From assembly GCA_027576995.1 (NCBI GenBank), contig JANBQC010000158.1:1409-50134 (forward strand): DNA of 48,726 bases, in the 5' to 3' direction. Below, piece after piece: positions 31,951 to 43,756 of this stretch. The position numbers and the translations under genes were made by a program. How positions within the stretch are numbered: position 1 is the stretch's first letter; each line of letters opens with the position of its first letter. The stretch comes from Dimargaris cristalligena. Taxonomy: Eukaryota; Kickxellomycota; Dimargaritomycetes; Dimargaritales; Dimargaritaceae. The notes under the pieces are model-generated. The model saw only the letters and a program-made list of their open reading frames with translations. It made no database searches and was not told the origin of the DNA.

Positions 31951-32244
31951 TGACTTGAGAAACCCACCCAACCCCACCTCCCCGCCATGTACAATTCCCT
32001 ATACCAATTTACACTCACATACTCTCTCTCCCCCTTTCGCTATTGGTTATTTGATGATATAAAATGTTTTTTTATAAAAGGAAGGACCTATTGATTATAT
32101 TATTTGCTTAACTATTATTGCGATGGTTTATACTATACCACGAAGCATTCAATGAAGCTCTACTTGATCATCCGACTTCGTTGAGGAGGGGGATGAGTGG
32201 ATATTAAAGTGAATGGTCTTATGATGCCTGCAAGTCAGAATCAT

Positions 32245-32655
32245 TCATAAGCCATATCTGGGGGCTGCGGGGCTATTAGGAGCTACATCGGTAGCACCAA
32301 GATCCGGTAGCCGGGTAGAGTTGGCGGTTACCTCGTCTCGCGCAAAAGCTGATAATCTGGATGGGAGGCTCAGTTCCGTTCCCTGGCCATCAAAGTTTCG
32401 AGGCTGGGTCGTCATTCGGAAGAGCGGGTCGAATGATACTGAAAAAAATAAATAAAACGGGATATAATAAACGGTAAAACATCAGTTTGAATTGGACGAT
32501 AACATATGGTGGGTGTAGGGACCTGGGGGTTATATGATTCGAAGGAGGGATAATAATCCGGGCATACTCGGGCGGAACCCACCAACTCTAGCTGCACTTA
32601 TTATTAGAGTGACATGCCTGAGTGCCCTTCCTAGTTGATTCGATAATGAGAACAA
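32245..32655 (-). CDS. Possible unrecognised multi-exon gene, C-terminal exons
   Basis: A strong acceptor (T-rich tract then CAG) ends at 32439 and is followed by 64 open codons to TGA 32247-32245, with coding-like composition (SFDPLFRMTTQPRNFDGQG, later ARDEVTANSTRLPDLGATD). A preceding exon at 32655-32568 in a compatible phase, ending at GTATGC, would join as VGGFRP-ISFDPLF. No start codon was fixed; a further 5' exon is needed. The product is not recognised. Orientation fits a gene lying between the kinase and the heat-shock gene, divergent from the latter. Confidence 0.35.
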
Positions 32656-33004
32656 CTATTAAATGATGAATGGGAAAATAAACATATTCATAATTCCCTC
32701 TGACAATAGTCGAATGGCTAACCTCATTTCCGTTATCAAATTAAAGAGGTGATATTGAATGGAAAGTAGGTTAATATTCCAAGGCAATTTAATGGATGTC
32801 GGCGAGATTTACGGTGGAAGGTACATGGCTTTAGCCGTGAAGAAAGAGCTTCCAGTCAATAAAGATGGCTCATCCGATTAAGATGGATACTGCTGCTAAG
32901 TGTAGGACATTGACGAGTCTGATGCTAGCCCAATTCCCACTTGGACTTGAGCAAAGGCAAAAGTGAGGTCCCTTTTATCCACGCTGGCATAGTTTCGCTG
33001 CAGG

Positions 33005-33014
33005 GCTATATATA
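33005..33014 (+). promoter_or_regulatory. TATA box of the small heat-shock gene
   Basis: CTATATATA about 160 bases upstream of ATG 33172, followed by a pyrimidine-rich leader. This spacing and composition are typical of inducible fungal genes. Confidence 0.5.
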
Positions 33015-33171
33015 CCGTATTCTGGCCCTCGGTTTCTTTTTATCATTACTTCCGCCCCCTTCCACCTGCTTATAGTCTGACAATACCTACACTAGTCCTG
33101 CGCCCCCCTCCCAATTTTCATCGCATTCTCAGCACCCGTACTTTCTTTGTAGAGTCTCCCTGACCGATAGC

Positions 33172-33840
33172 ATGTACGTATCTCAATTTGGCTTTGATTG
33201 GTCACGCTCAATGGGGAGTCCTCCCTTGGAGGAATATCTGCTACAGAACTCATTTGACATATTGTGCGGTCGCAAGTCCCTGGATTGTGCCCAACCCCAC
33301 ACCCCCAAGAGCCGGGTGATTGACGAAGAAAACATGTGCCGGATCGAGGTCACCTTACCCGGCGTGCCCAAAGATAAAATTACGCTTGAGTGGGATCCCA
33401 TCGGCACTTTAATAGTTAAAGGGGTCCCCAGGTTTGTCTCGCCGAAGCCCGAACCCAAGCCGACGGGGGCTATCAACCTTGTCCTCGATGCCCCAGAGGC
33501 TGATCACAACGCCGAGAAAATTCATACCGCCGAAACCATGTCGCCCGGGGTTTCTGAGGAGTCTTTAATCGGTAGAGTCGACTGCTTCAATGGGAACATT
33601 GACGGGGCCCTGAAGGAGCCTGACCAGGGCTCCCCGTTGAAAACGACTTCTGAGCGTCCGATTAGCCCCCCCAAGGGGACTGGTGTCTCTAGTGCAAACT
33701 CCCGTCGATTGGAGGGCCAATTCAAGCTTCCCATGCGCGCCCGGATTGCCGATATTGTCGCCCAGTACAGCGACGGGCTGCTGGTCATTTATATTCCCAA
33801 GTACAGCTCTTCCATGCGCCGGCCCATCGCCATCACCTAA
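33172..33840 (+). CDS. Small heat-shock protein (Hsp20/alpha-crystallin) with an insertion in the core domain
   Basis: Intronless gene, 222 residues. The N-terminal arm contains FGFDWSRSM. The alpha-crystallin domain begins at about residue 48 (SRVIDEENMCRIEVTLPGVPKDKITLEWD) and resumes after about 90 extra residues with RLEGQFKLPMRARIADIVAQ and the conserved SDGLLVIYIPK strand. The C-terminal IxI motif (PIAIT) that docks between dimers is present. The insert (about residues 90-180) is acidic, rich in Ser/Pro/Glu and likely disordered. Filamentous-fungal Hsp30 proteins also carry a long insert at this point, so this is likely an Hsp30-type chaperone that holds unfolding proteins in the cytosol. 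Confidence 0.88.
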   Translation: MYVSQFGFDWSRSMGSPPLEEYLLQNSFDILCGRKSLDCAQPHTPKSRVIDEENMCRIEVTLPGVPKDKITLEWDPIGTLIVKGVPRFVSPKPEPKPTGAINLVLDAPEADHNAEKIHTAETMSPGVSEESLIGRVDCFNGNIDGALKEPDQGSPLKTTSERPISPPKGTGVSSANSRRLEGQFKLPMRARIADIVAQYSDGLLVIYIPKYSSSMRRPIAIT

Positions 33841-34463
33841 GCCCCAATTTTCATTTGGAACACTTTCTCTCGCTTTGTTTTTTTATTAGTTGAGAGATCC
33901 CCAGCCCCCGCAGATAACATTTGCCGTGGTGCTCGGAACATCGTTTGCACTAGGAGTCTCTCACTAAGCTCGGTAGTTTAATTGGATACTCCACTTACAG
34001 GCAATATTCTATAGCCCTTTATAAATCTTGCACAGTTTGGTACAGTAAAGGATTGTGTGAACAAGATGCACTGATGGGCTGTTGCAGCCGCCATGGCCAT
34101 ACCAATTAAACAATATAGTGGGTACCATCTAAACCACCGTCGACAGTGAATCAGTTCGTTGATCAAGGGGGGAGGCATTTAATGGTAGGGTCGATATGGT
34201 TAATAAGGTAAAAGAACCCCGAACAGTGAGGCCCGTGAGAGTGTAAAAGTTATACAAAGCGAAATCACAAAATTGATTTGGAAACACTGTCAGGCGGGCT
34301 CGTTGGGGAGTCAAAAGAGGTAGAATGTGGGGGAAAAGACTTTGGAGTTGAAAGTCGTCCTGAGTTGCTTAAATTACAGGTTTGGGCAAAGATAATAAGG
34401 AAGGAAGTAGGAGGGTCGTAACAATAGGGCCATACAAGTCCCTACTCGCCTGGGGAACTGCAT
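33841..34463. other. Convergent 3' intergenic region, sHSP / cyclin
   Basis: Both flanking genes end into this 0.6 kb. Short ORFs here show no protein-like composition. No repeat or RNA gene was seen. Confidence 0.55.
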
Positions 34464-35869
34464 CTACATGGGTATTTCATGAAACTTGAGGATCGCTTCC
34501 GCGCATTCTGCAATAAACGAAATATACCAGATATTGGGATCAACCGAAAATAGCAAGGAATTCAGTGCGGTTTCAAAAAGGGGGCACCGTCGTTCCTATA
34601 GGGAAGATTAGAAGTAGGCGTGGCCTATATATATATATATGTTCAGCTAAATATAGCTTACCTTCAATGTCGGGGAGACTCAACTCAAATTGCTCCCACC
34701 ATTTGGCAGTCGACGGTTCCTCGTTCAGAACCCGGAAGGCCAGGTACAGAGCTGAAGCGGCAATAAGCCGGGGCTGATAGATTAAACAGCAGGTGGTTTT
34801 GAAGCTGTCGGACGCAAGCGGTAATTGAGAAAAGAACCCCGGCACAAGTAACGCGGAATTTAGTAATTGTTTTAGGTGGCTCTACCCACACTGGGGCAGA
34901 CCTGGCTGGGTAGTCCTTTGGTTTAAACCGTACTCCCGGGAATCAAGGGACGAGCATCCCAGGGCCAGCCCAATACTCACCAGAGCCAGCGTGGCAATCG
35001 GTATTGCAGAACCACTTACCTATCATTGACGAATGCCCACGCGTATTGGGTGACTATTTTCGGGACTGCATCGATTATACCGATTGGTAGAATGACAAAA
35101 CACATGACAGGGATCCGAATTTGGGTCAGCAATCGCTAGTATTAAAGGAAAAGGAGCGGGCAACGGGGGAAGTGGAAGGCATGCTGGGGACAATGGGAAG
35201 TCAATCAAGTGTGGCCCAATTACCTTGTAGAGACTCTTGCATCTGTGTGAGAGGCTTGTAGGGGTGTTGAATAGTGAGATCAAAGCAGTTTGCCTCGAGG
35301 AAAATACCCTCCAAAATGACTATGATATTCTGCCACTTGTTGTAATCCTGTGGGTCCATCAGAGTGCGTTAAAGAGAGAGTAATCAATTGGGATATCAAC
35401 GACAGGTTCATATAGGGGGTTAGCAGGCCTGGTCAGGCCATGGGGTGGGTGGGTGGGTCGAATACTGGTTATGCAACAAGGTTGAGAGACAATGCGTACA
35501 TACAGTAGATCCTTCGACCAAGGCGGGGGCATCCTTCTTCCGGCTGAAGACCATGTGGACCGCCACGATGACGTCCTTGAGTTTACGGTGCTGTTCCTCG
35601 ACCTTGGTAGCCAAATAAAGGGACGTGGCGGCAATGTTGTAGGGATTGTATTCCTTTAAGGAGTGACGCATATAGAATCGATGGAACATGGCACAGGCAG
35701 TGGCGATGGTGATGTGGGAGAGGCGTAGGGAGAGACCCGCGTAGAAGATATCACGACAGGCCTTGGCCCGGCGGACGGTCTCTTCGGCCGGGGTATTGCC
35801 GGACATGACCGAAGGGGTTCCGCCGAAATCCTCGACCTTAAACATCCATTGGTTGTGCGGTGCCTTCAT
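34464..35869 (-). CDS. Cyclin K/T-type transcriptional cyclin (Ctk2/Pch1-like), 5 exons
   Basis: Exons: 35869-35504, 35347-35224, 35065-35020, 34804-34662, 34507-34464; 240 residues. The first cyclin box shows WMFKVEDFGGTPS, RRAKACRDIFYAGLSLRLS, TIATACAMFHRFYMRHSLKE and LYLATKVEEQHRKLKDVI, the signature of cyclins T and K. The second box follows as ILEGIFLEANCFDL, AWAFVNDSFKTT, AASALYLAFRVL and KWWEQFELSLPDIEE. It ends almost immediately after, without the long tails of animal cyclins T and K. Such cyclins activate Cdk9/Cdk12-type kinases that phosphorylate the RNA polymerase II C-terminal domain. Whether it is the Pch1 or the Ctk2/Lsc1 equivalent cannot be told here. An exon of only 46 nt and a terminal exon of 44 nt are supported by phase and homology. 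Confidence 0.88.
34626..34640. repeat. (TA)7 microsatellite in cyclin intron 4
   Basis: Short perfect TA run inside the last intron of the cyclin gene. Confidence 0.75.
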
Positions 35870-36375
35870 CGTGGGGTTGGACCACCGGGCTGAATCGAGC
35901 AGAGGAATACGAAGGCGTGGGCCGGAAATGCAGCAACGGGTGGGAATGGGCCACTTGAACTAGAAACCGAAGAGACAAGGCGAAACAAAGGTAGGAAGGG
36001 ATTGAACTGCAATCAAAACAATTAAGCGACAAGTTGTCCGGCAGGGCGTGGTATGCTGCCTATATACCTCCGATTACGAAGGAATTGACTTCGGGTAGAA
36101 AGCAACTAGAAGGAAATACGAAAGAATAAGAAGGGAAAATCCAAGCGAGCCACCAACAACCAGGGTCACAATGCCTTCACCAAGCCCCTTTCTCTTCTAC
36201 ATGGTCAGGGAATCCCTTTCCCTCCACTGTACTCACGAATCCACGGTACAAGCCAAGCGGCTGCTCTTCTGACGCTATGCTAGATGGACCGATAAGCAGG
36301 CAGCTCTCCCCTCCAAACTAGATTCAAACTAGAAAATATATTCTCGACCATCTGCCTTTGTTCCATCCTTGACTA
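35870..36375. promoter_or_regulatory. Divergent promoter region, cyclin / ALG8
   Basis: A 506-bp region between divergent starts with no further ORF of interest. No canonical TATA box is evident. Confidence 0.5.
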
Positions 36376-37929
36376 ATGAGCCCCAAAGCCCCGTCAACCT
36401 CGGGCCACCTGGCCTTCCTGCGCGACCTGTTCTGGTTCAGCACCTTCACCAAGCTGCTGTTGTTTGCGGCCTACCGTTCGACTGACTTTGAGGTGCACCG
36501 CAACTGGCTGGCCGTCACCGCCAGTCGTCCCTTGGCCGAATGGTATACCGACAGCACCAGCGTCTGGACCTTGGACTATCCGCCCTTTTTCGCCTGGTTC
36601 GAATGGACGCTGGCCCAAGTCGCCCGTTTGTTCGACCCCCGTATCCTGGTGGTGTCCGCCCAACCCTATGACAGCCCCGCCTGCGTGTTCTTCCAGCGCC
36701 TTTCCGTTCTGGTCACGGAGCAGGTCCTCGTGGGCGCCCTGGCCCGCTACCTGTGGTTGAGCCACCCCCAGCACTACCACGGCCGCACGGTGGCCGCGCT
36801 GGTCCTGCTGTGTCCCGGGTTTTACATGATTGATCATATCCATTTCCAGTATAACGGCGCCCTATTCGGCCTCCTGGTGATATCGCTGCTTTACCTGCTC
36901 CACGGCCGCCCCATTGCTGGAGGGATCGCCTTTGCCGCGCTGCTCAACTTTAAGCATATTTTTGCCTACATCGCCCCGGCCTATTTTGTCTATCTACTCA
37001 GCGGATATTGCCTAACCTACGCCCCTAGCTGGGCAGAGGTGCTGAAACGACTGAGTCAATTGGGCGGGGCCGTGTTGGCCGTATTTGCCGTCTCGTTCGC
37101 CCCCTTTGTATACTACCGCCAAATTCCGCAGCTCATCACCCGGCTCTTCCCCTTTAAGCGAGGGCTGTGCCACGCCCTGTGGGCCCCCAACTTCTGGGCC
37201 CTGTACTCGGCAGCAGATCGGATCTTGCTCAAGTTACTGTCCCGCCTTGGCTGGTCGTCGGTTCCCCTCCGGGACACCCTATCAGTCACCCGGGGCATCG
37301 TGGGCGATGTCGCCTTTTCCGTGTTACCCGAGGTTTCTTCATCGACCACCTTCATTATCACAGTGGCGACCCAACTACCTGGCCTCTACCGGTTGTTTCG
37401 CGCTCCCCAACCGGCCAACTTCCTCAAGTGCGTGGTTCTGTGCGGCTATACGTCCTTCCTGTTCGGCTGGCACGTTCACGAAAAGGCCTACTTACTCATT
37501 ACCGTGCCGCTCACCTTCTTGGTCCGGCCGGGCGACCAGCAGCTCGTCAGGATCTACTTTATCGCGAATCTGGCCGGCATGACGGGACTGTTTCCGCTGC
37601 TCCACCATGCCATGGAAACCCCGCTTAAATTCATGCTGGCCGCCATGTGGTCCGTGGTCACTTATTACGCTCTGGAACTATGGCGGAGTTACTCGCACCA
37701 GGCACTGAAGGCCAACTGGGGCACAAACTCCTTCTGGCCTTGGTGCGAGGTGTTGTATTTATTGGGCACGGCCGTCATTCAAGTATACATCACGGTTGGG
37801 CACCCGTTGGTCCTGCACTGGTACCCTAGTCTCGAATTTCTCCCTATTTTCCTGACCGCCGGTTATTCAGCCATTGGCTTTGTATATACCTGGGTAGGGT
37901 TTTACATGTGGGTTTACGAACTCATCTAG
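36376..37929 (+). CDS. ALG8: Dolichyl-P-glucose glucosyltransferase, second glucose (Alg8)
   Basis: Intronless gene, 517 residues, multi-pass ER membrane protein. It adds the second glucose to the lipid-linked oligosaccharide in the ER lumen during N-glycan assembly. The first lumenal loop has STDFEVHRNWLAVT and WTLDYPPFFAWFEW, the acidic-residue region needed for catalysis in ALG6/ALG8 enzymes. Later landmarks are DHIHFQYNGALFG, FKHIFAYIAPAYFVYLL, RLFPFKRGLCHALWAPNFWALY, and FLFGWHVHEKAYLL. ALG8 rather than ALG6 is supported by the HIHFQYNG and PFKRGLCHAxWAPNFWALY context. Length equals the usual 520 or so. Divergent from the cyclin gene and convergent with SOD2. Confidence 0.95.
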   Translation: MSPKAPSTSGHLAFLRDLFWFSTFTKLLLFAAYRSTDFEVHRNWLAVTASRPLAEWYTDSTSVWTLDYPPFFAWFEWTLAQVARLFDPRILVVSAQPYDSPACVFFQRLSVLVTEQVLVGALARYLWLSHPQHYHGRTVAALVLLCPGFYMIDHIHFQYNGALFGLLVISLLYLLHGRPIAGGIAFAALLNFKHIFAYIAPAYFVYLLSGYCLTYAPSWAEVLKRLSQLGGAVLAVFAVSFAPFVYYRQIPQLITRLFPFKRGLCHALWAPNFWALYSAADRILLKLLSRLGWSSVPLRDTLSVTRGIVGDVAFSVLPEVSSSTTFIITVATQLPGLYRLFRAPQPANFLKCVVLCGYTSFLFGWHVHEKAYLLITVPLTFLVRPGDQQLVRIYFIANLAGMTGLFPLLHHAMETPLKFMLAAMWSVVTYYALELWRSYSHQALKANWGTNSFWPWCEVLYLLGTAVIQVYITVGHPLVLHWYPSLEFLPIFLTAGYSAIGFVYTWVGFYMWVYELI

Positions 37930-38259
37930 TCCCCCGAGTAAAAAATCCCATACCACAGTTCCTTTCTCCACTTCTTGACCTTGGCGCTCCGCCTATTGGG
38001 GAATATTGCGGGGTCGCCGTATTGTTTAGCATATTACCAGAACCGGTTATTGCTAGTTGATTTTATTACTTAATCCCGATAGAATGTAGAAACCCCCTCG
38101 CTTAATAAATATGAGGGTGGCCCACTGAGTTGGTCCAATACCCTTTTCCCAATTGGGTCATCAAACCAATCCCTTATAGCAAAGTGGGGAAAGGTAGCAT
38201 CAATCAAACCCCGGCGGATTACGATTCCGACTCGGGAAAATTTGGGGCGGAGCGGCCTA
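37930..38259. other. Convergent 3' intergenic region, ALG8 / SOD2
   Basis: A 330-bp region into which both genes end. AATAAA occurs at 38104-38109 on the ALG8 strand and TTTATT (AATAAA on the SOD2 strand) at 38062-38067. Confidence 0.55.
38104..38109 (+). terminator. Candidate poly(A) signal of ALG8
   Basis: AATAAA about 175 bases downstream of the ALG8 stop codon. Confidence 0.35.
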
Positions 38260-38940
38260 CTACTTCTGGGCAGCGGCGGCGAAGCGCTCCTCGACGTTCT
38301 TCCAGTTGACGACCTTCCAGATGTTGGTCAGGTAGTCGGGCCGCACGTTCTTGTACTGGAGGTAGTAAGCGTGCTCCCAAACGTCGATACCCAGCAGGGG
38401 CACCAGGTGGGTGAGCGGGTCCTGGTTGGGGCAAGTGGCGATCTCCAACGACTTGGCGTTGGCATTGTAGCCCAGCCAGCCCCAGCCCGAGCCCTGCACG
38501 GCGGCGGTTTTCGTGTTGAACTCCTTGGTGAAGGCCTCCAGACTACCCCATTTGGACTGAATGGCGGTGAGTAGGTCGCCCTTGTCGAGCTGACCACCCC
38601 CCGCCTTGATGGGGGCCAGGTTGGTCCAGAAGATGGAATGGTTCACGTGGCCCCCTCCGTTGAACTTGAGCATGCCTTGCAATTCGATCTCGGCAGCCAG
38701 GTCCTGGCGGTGGCGGGCTTCGGCCAGCTTCTCCTCGGCCAGGTTGAGGCCATTGACGTAGGCCTGGTGGTGCTTGTCATGGTGGAGACGCATAATTTCG
38801 GTGTTGATCACGGGCTCCAGGGCATCGTAGTCGTACGGCAGGTCCGGCACGGTGTGCTTCTGACGCACCGGGACCGCCTGGGCGGCCAGGCTGCGAGAAA
38901 GCAGCGGGCGGGTAGCAAGACGAGTGGACTGGCGCAACAT
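38260..38940 (-). CDS. SOD2: Mitochondrial manganese superoxide dismutase
   Basis: Intronless gene, 226 residues. The first 28 or so residues ([18 protein letters not shown]...) are an Arg/Ser-rich matrix presequence, and the mature protein starts near [16 protein letters not shown]. Metal ligands are conserved: His in [14 protein letters not shown], His in [11 protein letters not shown], and Asp plus His in IDVWEHAYY. Outer-sphere Gln in [11 protein letters not shown] is typical of Mn rather than Fe enzymes. The enzyme removes superoxide in the mitochondrial matrix. A tail ending [11 protein letters not shown] is normal. Convergent with ALG8. Confidence 0.97.
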   Translation of the reverse strand: MLRQSTRLATRPLLSRSLAAQAVPVRQKHTVPDLPYDYDALEPVINTEIMRLHHDKHHQAYVNGLNLAEEKLAEARHRQDLAAEIELQGMLKFNGGGHVNHSIFWTNLAPIKAGGGQLDKGDLLTAIQSKWGSLEAFTKEFNTKTAAVQGSGWGWLGYNANAKSLEIATCPNQDPLTHLVPLLGIDVWEHAYYLQYKNVRPDYLTNIWKVVNWKNVEERFAAAAQK

Positions 38941-39431
38941 GGTAGAAATGAGACCCTAGTGGCGTAAGGCGAAAGAAGTAGGGAATGGGAAAGTGAGTGA
39001 AACCAGAGGGTAGAGATATAATAAGCCAGAGAAACAGAGAAGGAGCTGTATTATAAGACCCACGGTGGAATCACCCCTGGGTAATCAATAATATACCGCG
39101 GGATGGGTGTGACTCGGTTGGTGGAGTGGCTCTGATTTAACTCTGCTGGCGGTGGTGGGATTGGAAGCTTCGTCACCACCATCACCATTGTTTTCGTCCG
39201 ACTAGACGTCACCGCCCCACTATCATCCCTTTCGTCGGCCGTCACACGAGCCCTGTGATTGGGGCGGCTTTACTTTATTATCTATCATTTAAGGCACGGG
39301 TTTTATTAATAGGCCCGTTTGATCTGATAATTATAATAGGGCCAAGTGATGCTGACTCTGGCCATCCATCAAATACTGTAACCATCACATGCTATAATTT
39401 TGCCAGGATCACCACTGGTATGTCCTGTGGG
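38941..39431. promoter_or_regulatory. SOD2 promoter and PLPBP 3' flank
   Basis: A 490-bp region upstream of SOD2 and downstream of PLPBP. ACGTCA at 39206-39211 (TGACGT on the SOD2 strand) is an ATF/CREB half-site. A GAGATATAATAAG AT-rich element lies at about 39013-39024. Both are only candidates. Confidence 0.45.
39206..39211 (-). promoter_or_regulatory. ATF/CREB-like half-site upstream of SOD2
   Basis: TGACGT on the SOD2 coding strand, about 265 bases before the start codon. In fission yeast, the bZIP factor Atf1 acts on such sites in oxidative-stress genes. A six-base match may be chance. Confidence 0.25.
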
Positions 39432-41310
39432 TTAGGCCTTCGCCGACGGTTTTGTCGCCCGAGTCCCGAATATACTACTACCAACCCGCACGTTGGTAGC
39501 CCCCAGCTCCAGCGCATGCTCATAGTCGTGGGACATGCCCATGCTCAGCTCAAGGGGGCGTCCGAGGGAAGTCGATAACTGAGTTTGCAGTCCGACCAGT
39601 GTCTAGTGACAACAAAAAAATTAGTGTAGGAAGGTACGTAAATTTAAATAATTGAGCTCAGACGAGAGAAATCGGCCGCATTATATCACCCATATTGGGT
39701 TAGAATAGCACGCTAGGATAACCCATTTGACTACCATAAAAAGAACGCCGGACCTTCAACATCTACATCATGTTTTTTGCTGGCATGTGCCAGGAATAAG
39801 GATCCTTGGAATAGTTCATATTCTCCGACATCTAATTCGGTCACCACTTACTTGAAAATCGGGGTTGGGGACCTGGCCACTGTGGGCAACAGACCCAATA
39901 GTCATGAGGCCCAAGAGGTTCAACGAAGAGCAGTGCTCAATGATAAATCGACACAATTCCTCGCAGTTGGCAGGAGCAACACCTCCCTTGTCTAGTGTGC
40001 AGGCATAGCACCGTACAATGAATGGTTAGATAAAAATATAGTTACACTGATTCACCCGCACGGATAAAACTGGCATAATAAAATACCCATTAATAGGTGA
40101 AAATAAAATAGATTCACTTACTCTCTTCGTTACTGGTGTTGACTTGGACAAATATATGAACTGGATTGGATCGACCCTTACAGGCCGCATTCAAAGCTTC
40201 CGCTCGCTTGACAGTATCCACGGTTTCAACGGCCCATAGATTAGGCACAGCTAAGGGTAAATTATAGGTGTAGGGCGTGACTGCGTGTAATTTAGTGACA
40301 CGGGTAAGTCAGGATCAATTGACTAATGTCTAACAACGGCAGATAAGAACGTTAAGAAATAATAGATACGATGCCCACTTACATGCTAGTAGCTTGCTCT
40401 TGTTACTCTGAAGCTGCCCAATGTAATGCCAGCGAATGTCTTGGGGGAGCTATTGTTTGGATTGAAATAGTAGTACAAGAGAGAAACCAATCACAATGCC
40501 CATGTTCAACTAAAATTGAAAAATATATACACAAGACCTAGTGGTAGAAATGATCCCCTTTGACCTGTCTGTTGAAGAATGGCAAGGCATTGCCTATACC
40601 TTGCCTATAGATTAAGTTTCCGATACTGATGTGACCCATTCCCTGTGGAATAGACTAGACCGCACGGGATACGCTGGGGTTTGAACATAGCCAGGCAAAC
40701 TTCAGCCCCTGGTAGTACATTGGAACTTAGCTGATCTGACCTACCTTGGCGCTCTTTTCAACCAGCTCTTGAATCTAAATCGTAGAGCAGGCGTAATGGG
40801 ATCATTATAAAAACACAGTATGATGTAAGAATCGATTATTTTCCGGGCGACTCCAGGCTGGAAATGTAAAAACTCCGGTAGCTGCCAATATTCGGATTAG
40901 GCTCGATTGGGTAGTGATTGTCTTACATAGTTTTCGCCGAAATGGCGCTGACCCACGTTGTAAGCCTCCAAAATGGCCTCTACAGGCTTGGTCTTACTAA
41001 CAGCGACTAGACGGGCCTATGTGATGCCGATGGAATGCCCAACAAAGTAAAGATGATCAATAGAAAATAGGTCCGCGACGAAGATTAAAATTGGGTTCGG
41101 AGGTTAATACCAAATATATGGTGGAGCGGCCTTAGCCCCCGCTGGTCTCAATACTGAGGGCAATATTCCCAGCGGGCTAGGGAATGCCAGGGAGAGACTG
41201 TCAGGCAAGTGTGACCCATTTCAAAGTCCTAGGGAACCTACCGAGTCGGCGGTTCGGGTACGTTGGACGGTATCCAAAACGGACCGTAACTGCTGCTGAA
41301 TATCGGGCAT
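39432..41310 (-). CDS. PLPBP: PLP-homeostasis protein, YggS/PROSC family (PLPBP), 7 exons
   Basis: Exons: 41310-41242, 41016-40927, 40774-40745, 40449-40383, 40250-40122, 39991-39852, 39602-39432; 231 residues. The cofactor lysine is in [14 protein letters not shown], followed by the family landmarks [104 protein letters not shown] (read in parts). The protein folds as an alanine-racemase-type TIM barrel, binds pyridoxal phosphate without known catalysis, and buffers free PLP. Exon 3 is a 30-nt microexon encoding [10 protein letters not shown]. All seven exons total 696 nt and close in frame. Length equals the yeast relative (about 240). Confidence 0.94.
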
Positions 41311-42237
41311 GGTGGAAAGTGGTTTGCGTTGGATGAAACAGGGAGTTTGTCGACAAGAATACTGGAGAAGGGGCCGAATAAAGTACATGAGTTGGGTGGA
41401 TTAGCCCAATACCTGGAATATGGAGTAGCTGGGTAGTAGGGAGAAGGAAGGCACGGGAGTGATTAGGTTGGGCGAGACTATTCTATTCTATTGGAAGGAA
41501 TGTGGCCTAATTGTAGAGGGGCACTTACTGTACTACCTGGTAAACCCGACGCCATCCACTGGGAATTGTACCACTCCATCTCTCGAGTTGACTGCGCCCA
41601 CTAGACCCGTGTGTATGTCTCTAGGTCTTAGTCTTAGCTCCATGTCCCATCCCGAAATACATAGACCCATTAGTTTTCCAGCGACCCACAAGGCAGTCGA
41701 CTATTATGAATATCATCAGAGGAGCGGAGTACGTTTATTACTAGACAAACACCACCTACTGAAATCTAGTTAGATAGAGGGGGGCGGAGCCCCTACAGCC
41801 CAGCGCAACACACCAATATGGGTAGAAATCCGGCAAAAGCCATTTCGAACTATAATTTAGAAGGAATGGGATACGCCTGGCTGGAGGGGGAGGATGAGCA
41901 AATAGAAAATGAGTAGGGGTCGGCGTTTAACCGGATAATAGCAGGAATTACAGTTTAAGAATGAGAAAAAGGGGAGCTGGGTTTGGGTTTAGAGAGCAGA
42001 TTGGAGTTGTAACGTCCACCCCCCCCAATGATGTGGGGTAATACAAATCAAAGACTGTGGCGGTGGATAAGGTATCCTCTTCCCCTTAGATACATTTAAG
42101 GGGTGGGGTATAATAATGACGAGCAACAGAAACAGGAATGGAGAGAATGGAATGAGGGCGATACATCGGTTGGGGGCGGGGCATTGCGCAGCCGCGGGAG
42201 TCGGGCGAACGGAAATCACTACAAGTAATAAAGAAGA
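41311..42237. other. Region between PLPBP start and SEC4 3' end
   Basis: This 0.9 kb holds the PLPBP promoter and SEC4 3' UTR. Short ORFs at 41459-41773 and 41818-41916 on the plus strand have no recognisable features. No repeat or RNA gene was seen. Confidence 0.5.

Positions 42238-43756
<1,519 letters not shown>

Larger units (their letters stand above)
31951..33171. other. Intergenic region, kinase 3' end to small heat-shock gene
   Basis: About 1.2 kb. It holds the kinase 3' UTR, an unexplained minus-strand exon-like ORF (32245-32655), and the promoter of the heat-shock gene with a TATA element at 33005-33014. No perfect nGAAnnTTCnnGAAn heat-shock element was seen. Confidence 0.5.

Noticed and set aside
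32640..33171. Heat-shock elements upstream of the sHSP gene
   Set aside because: Isolated GAA and TTC units occur, but no array with the required 2-base spacing was found.
41459..41773. 104-codon plus-strand ORF upstream of PLPBP
   Set aside because: No recognisable motif, unremarkable composition, and it occupies the PLPBP promoter region.
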